A stretch of DNA of 64,000 bases from Dyadobacter sandarakinus (GCF_016894445.1 NZ_CP056775.1:5699001-5763000); one strand, 5' to 3'; positions 26,901-34,627 are shown, counted from the stretch's first letter. Notes: a model not told the origin generated them from the letters alone. Numbers and translations: made by a program.

Positions 26901-27079
26901 TTCCTGCTGCTACTTCCACGGGGATAGGCTCTGAAACGCAAAAGCCCCTGGCGATTGTGGTTATCGGCGGGTTGATCACTGCCACCGTGCTGACCTTACT
27001 GATCTTCCCCATTATTTACAGATTTTTCAATCTCCGGAGTGCCGGGAGAATGGGCAGGATGACGGGTAGCAGGGAATAG
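23954..27079 (+). CDS. czcA: Heavy-metal RND efflux pump, CzcA type
   Basis: A 1041-residue inner-membrane proton/metal antiporter, the usual length of the HME-RND family. The N-terminus (FSLKNRFFIFFLTGLMIVAG) is the first membrane helix, and PLEAFPDVTNTQI is the family signature after it. TM4 carries DFGIIIDGAVVMVE with D396 and D402, the proton-relay pattern of the Co/Zn/Cd (CzcA) branch rather than the copper/silver CusA branch. Large periplasmic loops at about 35-335 and 550-860 contain the porter and docking domains. With the adaptor and channel genes upstream it forms a complete tripartite pump; metal specificity is inferred from the motif. Confidence 0.93.
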   Translation: MNKFIRGIVGFSLKNRFFIFFLTGLMIVAGIVSYRSTPLEAFPDVTNTQIIIVSQWHGRSAEEIERFVTQPVEIAMNSVQRKANVRSVTMFGLSVIKIIFDDDVEDFFARQQVYNQLRTVSLPEGVEPEVQPPYGPTGEIFRYSLESKDRDSRDLLTLQNWVIDRQLRSVPGVADVVAFGGREKIYEVQVNPTKLTKYNITPLEVYQAVTKSNVNVGGDVIEKNAQAYVVRGIGLLESVQDIQNIIVEYVKDYPVLVKDVADVRESDLPRVGQVGLGSRDDVVEGIVVQRKGENPSEVLGRIKEKIHELNTKVLPPDVKMVTFYDRDNLIEFCANTVKHNLVEGIVFVTVIVFLFMADWRTTMIVSIIIPLALLFAFTCLRLKGMSANLLSMGAIDFGIIIDGAVVMVEGIFVTLDHLAHRKGMARYNTLSKLGLIKKTGGELGKAIFFSKLIIITALIPIFSFQKVEGKMFSPLAYTLGFALLGALFYTLTLVPVLCSFLLNKNVKEKNNPIVNFFNRIVTNGFEWCFRRKKISIIAASVFMGISLFSATLLGTEFLPQLNEGALWVTAELPMSMSLPESVKMAHDIRADLSTFPEVRQVLSQVGRSNDGTDPNGFYFCQFQVDLVPKSEWKRKISVEQLTDEMNKRLSVYPGVLYNYSQPIVDNVAEAVAGYKASNGIKIFGNDLEELEKYATIAMGAVKNVDGIKDLGLIRNIGQPEISVVLHDHKMAQYGVSTADAQAVIEMAIGGKTASILYEGERKFDIRLRYQEQYRRDEQDLQQLMVPTMTGSKIPLKEISTIRKVTGPAFVYRDNNKRFIGVKFSVRGRDLGSTIAEAQQRVKAKLTDLPKGYSVEWVGEFENQVRATERLGQVVPISLVGIFILLFIMFSNAKDAGLVLVNVPFALIGGILALHVTHMNFGISAGVGFIALFGLCVQNGVILISVFNKNLAERMSLDDAIREGVKSRIRPVVMTALMAAIGLFPAATSTGIGSETQKPLAIVVIGGLITATVLTLLIFPIIYRFFNLRSAGRMGRMTGSRE

Positions 27080-27087
27080 TGAATGAG

Positions 27088-27124
27088 AAAGGACGTCCGT
27101 ACTGATGCTGCGGACGTCCTCTTT
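27088..27124 (+). terminator. Terminator of the metal efflux operon
   Basis: A perfect 10-bp stem (27090-27099 with 27111-27120) with an 11-base loop is followed by CTTT. It lies about 10 bases after the czcA stop and just before the end of the convergent outer-membrane protein gene. The T tract is short. Confidence 0.78.
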
Positions 27125-27134
27125 GCATCTGGTT

Positions 27135-27986
27135 TTATCTCAAATCCAATGCTGAGAAATCAGAACCCAGGTGGAAAACGTAACGCAGCGACAGGCCCAG
27201 GTTCAGGCCGGTACCCTTGCCGGTGATCGTGGATCTGTCGGCAACCTGGTTGTTGATGCTGTACACCAGGTCCGTGGTAACAGATGTTCCGAAGCCCCAC
27301 TGCCTGCGCGCAAAAATACTCAGGTCAACCACCTTTGCCACCTTTACCACATACTCTGCCGAAACTTCCGCAAGCAGGGTTGCCGACTTGCTGATGTAGG
27401 AATTGCTGGTCATATGCAGGGTATCCACCGGTTGCCACCTGCCTTCCTGCCGGTATCCTTCAAATGCATAGTAGTCTTTCTGCCGTCCCGAATTAGGGAC
27501 AATGCCCCCGCCTATGCCAATCCAGAATGCCGGGCGCCTCAATTCATTTTTGTTAAAAAGCAATCGTCGCTTTACCCGAAGGATCAGGTTGTTCCTGTCA
27601 TTCTGAATATTGTACCGCAACGGATTGTACCCGTTGACGATCAGTATATTGTGAATCGCGGACCGAGTATATGTGGCCTCCATGGTCCAGTTTTCATGGT
27701 GAACCCACCCCACGTTTACGCCCCAGGAGGCTGATACCGGTGACTCGGTGCCGATCAGCTCATCAAAGTTGCTGGTGATCGTATTCACATCCCGGATCAG
27801 AAAGCCATCCACTCCGAAATACCAGCGGTTTGGGACCTTAGCATCTTTATCGCCTCCCGGAACAGCTGCTGCATGATAAAGTCCCGGGCTAAGCGGGCGC
27901 GTGTAAATCTTGCGGTAATAATCAGCATCCTGTGCCATGAGCGGCAGTATGCCCAGGAAAAGTAACAGGGTAAAGATTTGCTTCAT
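27135..27986 (-). CDS. Outer-membrane beta-barrel-like protein, unknown function
   Basis: A 283-residue exported protein with a signal peptide (MKQIFTLLLFLGILPLMAQ). The mature part is rich in alternating aromatic/polar strands (WYFGVDGFLIRDVNTITSNF, ASWGVNVGWVHHENWTMEAT, NLILRVKRRLLF), in keeping with a small outer-membrane barrel. The final strand is LSLRYVFHLG. No specific family is recognised. The gene lies 79 bases downstream of the sigma-54-linked kinase gene on the same strand and may be part of that operon or its regulated output. A large inverted repeat sits just before its start. Confidence 0.7.
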   Translation of the reverse strand: MKQIFTLLLFLGILPLMAQDADYYRKIYTRPLSPGLYHAAAVPGGDKDAKVPNRWYFGVDGFLIRDVNTITSNFDELIGTESPVSASWGVNVGWVHHENWTMEATYTRSAIHNILIVNGYNPLRYNIQNDRNNLILRVKRRLLFNKNELRRPAFWIGIGGGIVPNSGRQKDYYAFEGYRQEGRWQPVDTLHMTSNSYISKSATLLAEVSAEYVVKVAKVVDLSIFARRQWGFGTSVTTDLVYSINNQVADRSTITGKGTGLNLGLSLRYVFHLGSDFSALDLR

Positions 27987-27992
27987 AACATA

Positions 27993-28036
27993 CGGTCCCG
28001 GCTTTAATCGACACTACGCCGTCAAAACCGGGACCG
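27993..28036 (-). repeat. Inverted repeat in the leader of the outer-membrane protein gene
   Basis: Nine-base perfect arms CGGTCCCGG (27993-28001) and CCGGGACCG (28028-28036) extend by three more pairs (28003-28005 with 28024-28026) after one mismatch. The inner loop is 18 bases. It begins seven bases before the start codon of the gene at 27135-27986 and has no T tract, so it looks like a leader hairpin or operator rather than a terminator. Confidence 0.6.
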
Positions 28037-28065
28037 TTGCAGGACCATTAAGGTTGGAATGGATT

Positions 28066-29496
28066 CTATTTGGGTGGCTGAAAATGGATGGTGAAGGTAG
28101 TACCCGTGCCCAGGCTCGACTGTACGTCTATCTTGCCATGGTGGGCATGGATAATGCTCATGGTCGTAGAAAGACCAATGCCCATGCCATTGTCTTTACC
28201 CGTAAAATAGGGTTCGAAAATGCGCTCAATGTGTTCTTCTGCAATCCCGGAACCGTTATCTTCAAAAATAACCTGGATACCATCACCCAGGAACCGGGTG
28301 CTGATGCGCAAAATGCCCCTGTCTTCCTCCATGGCTTCGATCGCATTGGTGATCAGGTTCAGGAAGGCCATCTGCAATGATACAGGATCCAAAGGTATGA
28401 TCAGGTCGTCGTCAGCAAACTCGTTAACAATCTGTATGCGTTTGAGCTGTACCCGGTCCAGCGCTGCACCAATGGCGTCCACAAGTACTGCATGTATCGG
28501 ACTTTCGACCAGGTTTACGTCGAGGGTATTGGAAGGCTGCAGTAACTGGGTAATCAGGTCATTGATCCGGTTACAGTTCCTCTTGATAATTTGCGTGTAA
28601 AACTTCTGATCATCATCTACCAGCTCCATTTCAAGCTGCTCGGCCGACAGGTTCACGTTGGTCAGCGGATTGCGTACTTCGTGTGCAAGCATGCGGACGA
28701 GCCGGTTGGTCACTGCCATCTTTTCTGAAAACAGGCGCTCCTTCTCCGATTGCTTCCGGGCAGTCATATCATGAAGCCGGCCCTGTATATACGGGCTGCC
28801 TTCGTCAATTTCCACAGATGCAGAAAACAGGCAGTATTTACGGTCTCCGTCTTTGGTCAGTACTTTTACCTCGTAATCGTGAATGGGCTGATCTTCAATG
28901 TTTCTCCAGAGCACATCAAACTGTGAATCCTCAATGACTTCAAGAATGGTTTTGCGTTTGAGTTCTTCTTCAGAAAACCCTGTAAATGCACTCGCTGAGG
29001 TATTAAGGTCAATAATACTGCCGGAAAGGTCACAGATGAACAGGAAATCATTGGACTCCTCGAAAATACGGCGGTACCTGCGTTCACTATGCTTCAAGGC
29101 TTTCATCACCGAGGTTCTTTCAAGGGCATAGCGTATGCTTCTTTCCAGCTTCTCGGCATCCAGCTCACTTTTGATCAGGTAGTCGGCAGCACCAAGGCGC
29201 AATGCCTCCACCGCGATTTTGGTATCCCCTTTTCCTGTCAGCAAAATAATCGGCTCCTCACACTCAAACTGGCAGGCCAGCTCGATCAGGTCGATGCCCG
29301 TATTTTCACCGAGCAGGTAATCAAACAGATAAAGATCGTATTTGTGTTGGCGAATATGTTCCTGGGCGAGTTTGAAGGTTGAGCACCAGGTAATATCGAA
29401 TTTCCAGTTGACCAGGTCGTTAAAGTACTCCCTGGTCAGGAAATAGTCGTCTTCATCGTCATCGACCAGAAGAACCCGTATGGTTTTATTATTCAT
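28066..29496 (-). CDS. Receiver-PAS-histidine kinase, NtrB-like
   Basis: A 476-residue soluble signalling protein without membrane segments. An N-terminal receiver domain (residues 5-125) has D59 as phosphoacceptor in YLFDYLLG and the lysine in YLIKSE. A PAS domain follows (about 140-250; SERRYRRIFEESNDFLFICD). The kinase core has H272 in RMLAHEVRNPLTNV, and ATPase boxes NLITNAIEAM, FEDNGSGI and GMGIGLSTT. HEVRNPL resembles NtrB-type kinases. It is encoded 23 bases after the sigma-54 activator, its probable partner. The N-terminal receiver means another kinase could feed into it. Confidence 0.9.
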   Translation of the reverse strand: MNNKTIRVLLVDDDEDDYFLTREYFNDLVNWKFDITWCSTFKLAQEHIRQHKYDLYLFDYLLGENTGIDLIELACQFECEEPIILLTGKGDTKIAVEALRLGAADYLIKSELDAEKLERSIRYALERTSVMKALKHSERRYRRIFEESNDFLFICDLSGSIIDLNTSASAFTGFSEEELKRKTILEVIEDSQFDVLWRNIEDQPIHDYEVKVLTKDGDRKYCLFSASVEIDEGSPYIQGRLHDMTARKQSEKERLFSEKMAVTNRLVRMLAHEVRNPLTNVNLSAEQLEMELVDDDQKFYTQIIKRNCNRINDLITQLLQPSNTLDVNLVESPIHAVLVDAIGAALDRVQLKRIQIVNEFADDDLIIPLDPVSLQMAFLNLITNAIEAMEEDRGILRISTRFLGDGIQVIFEDNGSGIAEEHIERIFEPYFTGKDNGMGIGLSTTMSIIHAHHGKIDVQSSLGTGTTFTIHFQPPK

Positions 29497-29519
29497 TATA
29501 ATGTGTCCCGCTTTACGGC

Positions 29520-30986
29520 TCAGATATCGAATTGCTTCATTTTATTATAAAGCGTCTTTCTGTCGATGTTCAATAAACGAGCGGCTTTGCTTTTATTAAA
29601 ATTGACATCCCGCAACACCTGCATGATCATGTCGTACTCGGCTTCGTTAGCCACAGATTTCAGACTGGGCTTTGTGTCGTCATTTTCTGCGCTTTCTGCC
29701 AGGCCCGAAATGCTGGTTGCCGCAGCTACGGGCTCATCGTCCAGGTCTTTGAGCTTGCGGTAATTTACGATTTCAAATGGAAGCGACTTTTGCTCGATCA
29801 GCTCACCATCCGAAAGGAGTGTAGCTCTTTTGATGACGTTTTTCAGCTCACGCAGGTTACCCGGCCATGAGTAGTTCAGGAAATCGTTTTTGACATCCTC
29901 CGAAAAACCCGTCACATTCTTGCTGAGCTCGGCATTGGTACTTTCCAGGAATGACCCTGCAAAAAGCATCAGATCATCTTTACGGTTCCGGAGAGCAGGT
30001 ACCTCAATGGTAAATTCGTTGAACCGGTAATAAAGGTCTTCCCGGAACTTACCGCTTTTGGCTGAATCCAGCAGCCGCTCGTTACTTGCCACGATAATCC
30101 GCACGTCAAGATCGATCTCCTTGCTGCCGCCGATCCGGCGCATTTTACGCTCCTGAACTACGCGGAGCAGTGCTACCTGAATTTCGTAAGAAAGGTTTGA
30201 TACTTCATCAAGAAACAAAGTGCCACCATTAGCCAGCTCAAAATGCCCGATCTTGGTTTGCAATGCACCTGTAAAAGATCCTTTTTCGTGTCCGAACAAC
30301 TCGCTGCCTGCCAGCTCCTTGGAGATCGCACCGCAGTCCATGGCCACAAACGGCATGTCTTTTCTCTTGGAGCGATTGTGAATTTCCTGTGCAATCGCCT
30401 CTTTTCCGGAGCCGCTTTCGCCGTAAATAATCACGCTGAAATTGGTAGGCGCCACCAGGTCCACCTGCTTGAAAAGGTTTTCTGAAATTTCACTGTTACC
30501 AAGAATGTAGCCTGCCTTGCTGCGGGCACTCATCCTCCGTGCAGGTTTCGCTACATCGGTGGTGGTACTGCTGCTGCTGGTAGTGGCAGCCGCCTGGTAC
30601 TCATGCTCTTCATCCTTCCGCGACTCGGCATCGGCAATGGCCTTTTTGACGGTCACCAGGATCTCGTCGGGAAAAAGGGGCTTTGTGATATAATCATACG
30701 CACCCAGCTTCATGACATTCACTGCCACTTTGATATCCGAGTACCCCGTAATAATGAGTACAGGCAGGTTGGGACGTTTGGTTTTAATAGTTGTGAGAAG
30801 ATCCGTTCCGGTAATATCACCAAGCCGGAAATCTGTCATTACCAGATCAGGCGAAACTGAGTCAATAAGCGCGAGACCGTCCTTTCCGTTTTGCGCGGTT
30901 TCAACGATAAAATCATTTTTTGACAAAAATCTTTTCAACAGGAAGCATATATCTGCCTCATCATCAACAACAACAATTTTTTTCAT
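29520..30986 (-). CDS. NtrC-family sigma-54-dependent response regulator
   Basis: A 488-residue enhancer-binding protein. The receiver domain has D52 in MTDFRLGD. A Ser/Thr-rich linker (AATTSSSSTTTDV) follows. The AAA+ domain has Walker A GESGSGKEA, the sigma-54 contact loop as GSFTGA instead of the common GAFTGA, Walker B GGTLFLDE, and the sensor region WPGNLRELKNVI. A Fis-type helix-turn-helix ends the protein (NKSKAARLLNIDRKTLYNKM). It should activate RpoN-dependent promoters when phosphorylated by the kinase encoded immediately downstream. rpoN itself is 39 bases upstream, making a self-contained sigma-54 unit. Confidence 0.93.
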   Translation of the reverse strand: MKKIVVVDDEADICFLLKRFLSKNDFIVETAQNGKDGLALIDSVSPDLVMTDFRLGDITGTDLLTTIKTKRPNLPVLIITGYSDIKVAVNVMKLGAYDYITKPLFPDEILVTVKKAIADAESRKDEEHEYQAAATTSSSSTTTDVAKPARRMSARSKAGYILGNSEISENLFKQVDLVAPTNFSVIIYGESGSGKEAIAQEIHNRSKRKDMPFVAMDCGAISKELAGSELFGHEKGSFTGALQTKIGHFELANGGTLFLDEVSNLSYEIQVALLRVVQERKMRRIGGSKEIDLDVRIIVASNERLLDSAKSGKFREDLYYRFNEFTIEVPALRNRKDDLMLFAGSFLESTNAELSKNVTGFSEDVKNDFLNYSWPGNLRELKNVIKRATLLSDGELIEQKSLPFEIVNYRKLKDLDDEPVAAATSISGLAESAENDDTKPSLKSVANEAEYDMIMQVLRDVNFNKSKAARLLNIDRKTLYNKMKQFDI

Positions 30987-31025
30987 GCAGGTTGGTAGCG
31001 CTTTTTAAACTTGATCTTATGAAAA

Positions 31026-32471
31026 CTATATAGTTACCCTTAACCGGGCAGTGGGTATGTTCATCTGTTCACGGTATTTGGCCACAGTCCGCCTTGCTAC
31101 CGAATATCCTTTTTCTGACAGCATATCGGTAATCTGCTGGTCGTTGTAGGGATGACGCTTGTCTTCGGCGGCCACAATCTCACGGATTGCTTCCTGAATT
31201 TCCCGGTTCGATACTTCGGTACCATCCTCATTGGTCACCCCTTCGGTAAAAAGATCTTTGAGGAGTACGATGCCGAAAGGCGTCTGTACATATTTGTTGG
31301 TAGTAACCCGGGACACGGTACTGATGTCCATGTTGATAATTTCCGCCACATCTTTCAGAATCATCGGACGCAGCTTTTTCACATCCCCGGACTGGAAGTA
31401 GTCATATTGCAGCCTCACAATCGCTTTCAGCGTGCTCAGCATGGTATTTTCGCGCTGTTTGATGGCGTCGATAAACCACTTAGCCGAGTTCATCTTGTTT
31501 TTCAGGAACTGGTTGGTCGCCTTATCGTTCTTCTGCTCGGCCATCTGCGTGAAAAGCTTGTTGAGCCGCAGCGCCGGGCTGTTGCCCCAGGTAAGCTGTA
31601 CTTCTATCTCGCCGTCCTCGGTATACCAGAGCATAAAGTCGGGCTTGATGCTTTCATTGATGATCGAGTCATTGCGCAGGCCGGATGCAGGCTTGGGGTT
31701 AAGCGTGGTAATAACCTGGATGGCTTTTTTCAGGCATTCCTCGTCCAGACCCGTGATGCGCATGATCTTATCGTAATTGCGCGAACCAAGCTCATCAAAA
31801 GCGTCGGATACAATGCGGTAGGCCGAGTGCCAGGTATCATCCCGGTTTTCAAGGCGGTTGAGCTGGATCAGCAGACATTCCCGCAGGTCTTTCGCTGCAA
31901 TGCCGGGAGGATCGAGCTGCTGAATCAGTTTGAGGAGCATGTTCACCTCATCCCCCTCGATAAACATACTATTGGCAAATGAAATGTCATCTGCAATCAC
32001 ATCACTCTCGCGGCGCAGAAATCCATCCTCGTCTAGCGAATCAAGTATAAAGTCGGCAATCAGCTGCTGGCGTTCATCAAGCTGCAGGAAATGCACCTGC
32101 TGTTTAAGGTCATCGCGGAATGAGATGGCCTCAACAACCGGACGTGTATATAGTTCATTATCCGGAGCCTGGTTGTTTGCATACGTTTTGTAATCGGGAA
32201 CATCATCATCCCTGAACTCATCCCAGTCATAATAATCCTGAACACTGTTATCCTCACCGGCTCCCAGCGTATCATTGGGGTCTTCAAACTCGTCAGCAGT
32301 CTCTTCTGCGGCATTTTCTTCCTTTCCTTCTTCCAGGATCGGATTTTCCTCCAACTCCTCCTTAATTCTCTGTTCAAGCTCCATGGTTGTCAAATGCAGA
32401 AGGTTCAGCATCTGAATTTGCAATGGGGAGTATTTTAATGTCTGTCTTTGCGTCTGCGTCTGTCTTTGCAT
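31026..32471 (-). CDS. rpoN: RNA polymerase sigma-54 factor RpoN
   Basis: A 481-residue sigma factor. The Gln-rich region I begins at the chosen start (MQRQTQTQRQTLKYSPLQIQ, then MLNLLHLTTMELEQRI). A very acidic region II covers about 50-110. The core-binding domain follows, and the C-terminal DNA-binding region has the RpoN box ARRTVAKYRE near the end. The ATG at 32471 matches the family N-terminus; a start 16 codons upstream adds unrelated residues. The neighbours are not the lptB/hpf/ptsN set seen around rpoN in Proteobacteria but an NtrC-type activator and kinase. Confidence 0.95.
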   Translation of the reverse strand: MQRQTQTQRQTLKYSPLQIQMLNLLHLTTMELEQRIKEELEENPILEEGKEENAAEETADEFEDPNDTLGAGEDNSVQDYYDWDEFRDDDVPDYKTYANNQAPDNELYTRPVVEAISFRDDLKQQVHFLQLDERQQLIADFILDSLDEDGFLRRESDVIADDISFANSMFIEGDEVNMLLKLIQQLDPPGIAAKDLRECLLIQLNRLENRDDTWHSAYRIVSDAFDELGSRNYDKIMRITGLDEECLKKAIQVITTLNPKPASGLRNDSIINESIKPDFMLWYTEDGEIEVQLTWGNSPALRLNKLFTQMAEQKNDKATNQFLKNKMNSAKWFIDAIKQRENTMLSTLKAIVRLQYDYFQSGDVKKLRPMILKDVAEIINMDISTVSRVTTNKYVQTPFGIVLLKDLFTEGVTNEDGTEVSNREIQEAIREIVAAEDKRHPYNDQQITDMLSEKGYSVARRTVAKYREQMNIPTARLRVTI

Positions 32472-32950
32472 ATTGCAGTAAGGGTAAAAATTGAAATTTA
32501 AAGTTGTCCTGCCTGACAATGCCTGTTGGCATTGCCAGCATGCATTTTATCATTTTGGATAAAGTGACTACCTCATCATACTTGCATTAAATTTACGACA
32601 CTTTGTTCAATGTTGTTCAGTAAAACCGGAGGACAATCAAGATTGCGTAGTTATTTCCACATCTCTTTTGCCGGACTGGCCGAATGTAGAGGGAATACCC
32701 AGTCCCGCCTTCAATCCTGCCGTCGTATGTCCTGTTGTCTGTGCGTTGTGTGTCGAAAATTAGCTTGTCCGGTCTGGCAGATACGTACCGTTAGTAGTTG
32801 TTGAACCTCAACCTGTTACTTTGGAGTATTTCTCAATATTTCGCCGCCGGATCAGCCAGGTATGCGTATCCCGGCCGGTTCAGAAGTGTGTTGATGCGCC
32901 TGCTCTGCGTGCATACAGGTCTGGTTTGCAGGCTGACGTATATATAACTA

Positions 32951-32984
32951 AAAAAAGCCTTGCCTGTTATATAACAGGTAAGGC
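32951..32984 (-). terminator. Rho-independent terminator after the gene at 33040-33384
   Basis: Arms 32957-32970 and 32971-32984 are near-perfect inverted copies around a TATATA centre, with one mismatch. On the minus strand the stem is followed by seven T. It lies 56 bases past the stop codon of the minus-strand gene. Confidence 0.82.
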
Positions 32985-32992
32985 TAGGCAAC

Positions 32993-33013
32993 CTTCCGGA
33001 TCTGATCCGGAAG
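32993..33013. repeat. Perfect 21-base palindrome between stop codon and terminator
   Basis: CTTCCGGATC and its reverse complement flank a single central T. As RNA it would form an eight-bp stem with a five-base loop. It directly precedes the terminator at 32951-32984 on the minus strand, and has no T tract of its own. Confidence 0.7.
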
Positions 33014-33039
33014 ACTTCATTAAATGCATCTTTGGCTGA

Positions 33040-33384
33040 TCAGAGTACAGCCGAAGTTTTGGTGATCAGCTTGGCAGACTCATCGTCCGTAGCTTTTTTA
33101 ACCCAATACAATGCTTTCAGCAGGAGTTCACGTCCTTCTTCAACACCATATTTCATAATCAGCTTTTCAGTTACGAGCGGTGCCACAAAGTTCAAAGGAG
33201 GCGGAAGCCGGCGCATGACAGTTTGAGTAAGTACAGATGCAATCTGACTCTCAATGCCTCGTCCTACTGCTGATTTCCGCGGAGCAAATGCTTCCTTAAC
33301 TTCCGTCACCGTATTTCCGATGGAGTATTTGTCATCGGGATCTGCCGGTACGCTGCTGGCTTTGCTGGCTGGTGTGGTTTCCAT
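33040..33384 (-). CDS. Conserved-looking small protein next to YtxH, unknown function
   Basis: A 114-residue soluble protein with a Pro/Ala/Ser-rich start (METTPASKASSVPADPDDK) and a helical remainder: RGIESQIASVLTQTVMRRL, LNFVAPLVTEKLIMKYGVEE, LLLKALYWVKKATDD. I do not recognise a family. It follows the YtxH gene by 48 bases on the same strand and ends before a clear terminator, so the two form a likely operon. The second half, with PPPLNFVAPLVTEKLI, may contact the membrane. Confidence 0.65.
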   Translation of the reverse strand: METTPASKASSVPADPDDKYSIGNTVTEVKEAFAPRKSAVGRGIESQIASVLTQTVMRRLPPPLNFVAPLVTEKLIMKYGVEEGRELLLKALYWVKKATDDESAKLITKTSAVL

Positions 33385-33432
33385 TGTTGATGAAGTGATA
33401 GGTAACCCCCGTATAACCGGGAGTTACAATAT

Positions 33433-33717
33433 TCAGTATTTGTTAATTTCGTCCTGCGCAGCTTCTTTGTATTCTTCTGCCTTGTCTACCGCAGTATCTT
33501 TATATGCTTTCCCCTGTGCTTTCAGGTCCTGTACCTTTTCAGCTGCCTGATCTTTGCTTCTTTCCAGCGCGTCAATCAGGTCGCTTGCAAGTGAATTTGT
33601 TTTCTTCTTGATTTTCTTTCTTGTTTCCTGACCGTCTTCAGGCGCGATCAATAGTCCGATTACTGTACCGGCTACCGCCGCTGCAATAATTCCTAGAAGT
33701 GCATTGTTCGTTGACAT
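33433..33717 (-). CDS. YtxH-domain small membrane protein
   Basis: A 94-residue protein. The N-terminal membrane segment LLGIIAAAVAGTVIGLLIAP is followed by the YtxH signature APEDGQETRKKIKKK and then by a long Lys/Glu/Ala-rich amphipathic helix (about 40-90). YtxH-like proteins in Firmicutes are stress-induced; the molecular role is not defined. It is first in an apparent two-gene operon with the unknown gene at 33040. Upstream is a 423-base non-coding stretch shared with the divergent response regulator. Confidence 0.82.
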   Translation of the reverse strand: MSTNNALLGIIAAAVAGTVIGLLIAPEDGQETRKKIKKKTNSLASDLIDALERSKDQAAEKVQDLKAQGKAYKDTAVDKAEEYKEAAQDEINKY

Positions 33718-34140
33718 AGTGCTTTTTATTTTAGTTACGAATTGATTTCAGCTCTCATTGCGCAAAAACCTGTACCAATCCTGAGTGTGTCGGTTAGTGA
33801 CTATCATAAACTATTGAATATTAGCGTCTTGAAAATTTATTGTCTGACTGAACCTGTGCAGTCCTAAGATGGGAAGTGTCCCGGTTAGGGCTCAAAAAGG
33901 GACGGGATTCTACACTAGGGGTACTCAGGTAGCGGTGATTCAGGCACAATTTGTATAATATAAAGGGACCCAAAAACATTAGAGGGGGATTAGAGAGTCA
34001 TTAAATGGCAGGATTATTGTAACTCCAACCCTACAACTACTCCAAGTTTAGGGTGTATTCATGTTTTTTGTCTGACAATGATCATGACTAACTTATCCGA
34101 ATTAGCCAAATGAATGGAATTTTATTGATTTAGATTGCCT
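33718..34140. other. Long divergent intergenic region
   Basis: This 423-base region lies between the YtxH gene (left) and a single-domain response regulator (right) and should carry both promoters. No exact TAnnTTTG box was found close to either start. The central part (about 33868-33915) has short self-complementary words (TCCCG / CGGGA, AGTGT / ACACT) that could fold. No open frame with protein-like features was seen. Confidence 0.4.
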
Positions 34141-34515
34141 ATGAAAATTGTAATTATAGAAGATGAAAATGAATTGGGGGTGTTGATGCGCAATTTTTTA
34201 CTTAGGCAGTTAGACTTGAAATCGTCGGAATCGGCAGTAATGTTAACCTCTACTTTATCTGAGGGGTTGCGTTGCATCAAAGAGTCAGATCCCGATTGGA
34301 TCTTCATAGACAACAATCTGCCCGATGGTAAAGGGATTGATAACATCATTGCGATCAAGAAAATGGGCGTGATGAAACGCTCGCGCATTGTCATGATGAG
34401 TGCTATGACGAACCTCCGCGACCAGGCCCTGCGCATTGGTGTAGACTACTTTATGGAAAAACCGATCAGTTTCGAAGAGATCCGTAAAATGGCGTCCATA
34501 ATGACGCAGATATAA
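34141..34515 (+). CDS. Single-domain response regulator (CheY-like)
   Basis: A 124-residue receiver domain with no output domain. The acidic residues E7-D8-E9 and phosphoacceptor D57 in WIFIDNNLPDG are present, as are the Ser/Thr position in RIVMMSAMT and the lysine in YFMEKPISF, so it should be phosphorylatable. ATG at 34141 is used; an in-frame TTG two codons upstream is possible. No kinase gene is adjacent. It may act as a diffusible phospho-relay, perhaps with the receiver-bearing kinase at 28066-29496 (speculation). A terminator follows that overlaps the end of the convergent TPR gene. Confidence 0.85.
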   Translation: MKIVIIEDENELGVLMRNFLLRQLDLKSSESAVMLTSTLSEGLRCIKESDPDWIFIDNNLPDGKGIDNIIAIKKMGVMKRSRIVMMSAMTNLRDQALRIGVDYFMEKPISFEEIRKMASIMTQI

Positions 34516-34627
34516 GTGCCACAGGCTGGTTTTCCAGTGGAAAATTTTGCAAATTTTGTGGAGGTCGCTTTTTTCGAACGTGGAGAATTTTGCGCAAGCC
34601 GCTGAAAGCTGAAAATATCTTTGAATG

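Larger units (their letters stand above)
32472..33039. other. Intergenic region with terminators, no gene seen
   Basis: This 568-base stretch separates rpoN (reading left) from the gene at 33040-33384 (also reading left). The part nearest rpoN should hold its promoter, but no exact TAnnTTTG box was found on the minus strand. Two hairpins occupy 32951-33013. Short open frames at 32610-32804 and 32821-33039 on the plus strand lack family features, and the second runs through both hairpins, so they are not called. A small RNA cannot be excluded. Confidence 0.5.

Noticed and set aside
25457..26941. 494-codon antisense open frame over czcA
   Set aside because: It lies fully opposite a gene with an intact family motif set; the His/Arg-rich composition is typical of an antisense shadow.
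32528..32556. Possible sigma-54 promoter (TGGCA ... TGCA) near rpoN
   Set aside because: The GG and GC are 12 bases apart, not the required 10, and it points away from rpoN.
32821..33039. 72-codon plus-strand open frame after rpoN
   Set aside because: It runs through two hairpins including a minus-strand terminator, and its residues show no protein-like pattern.
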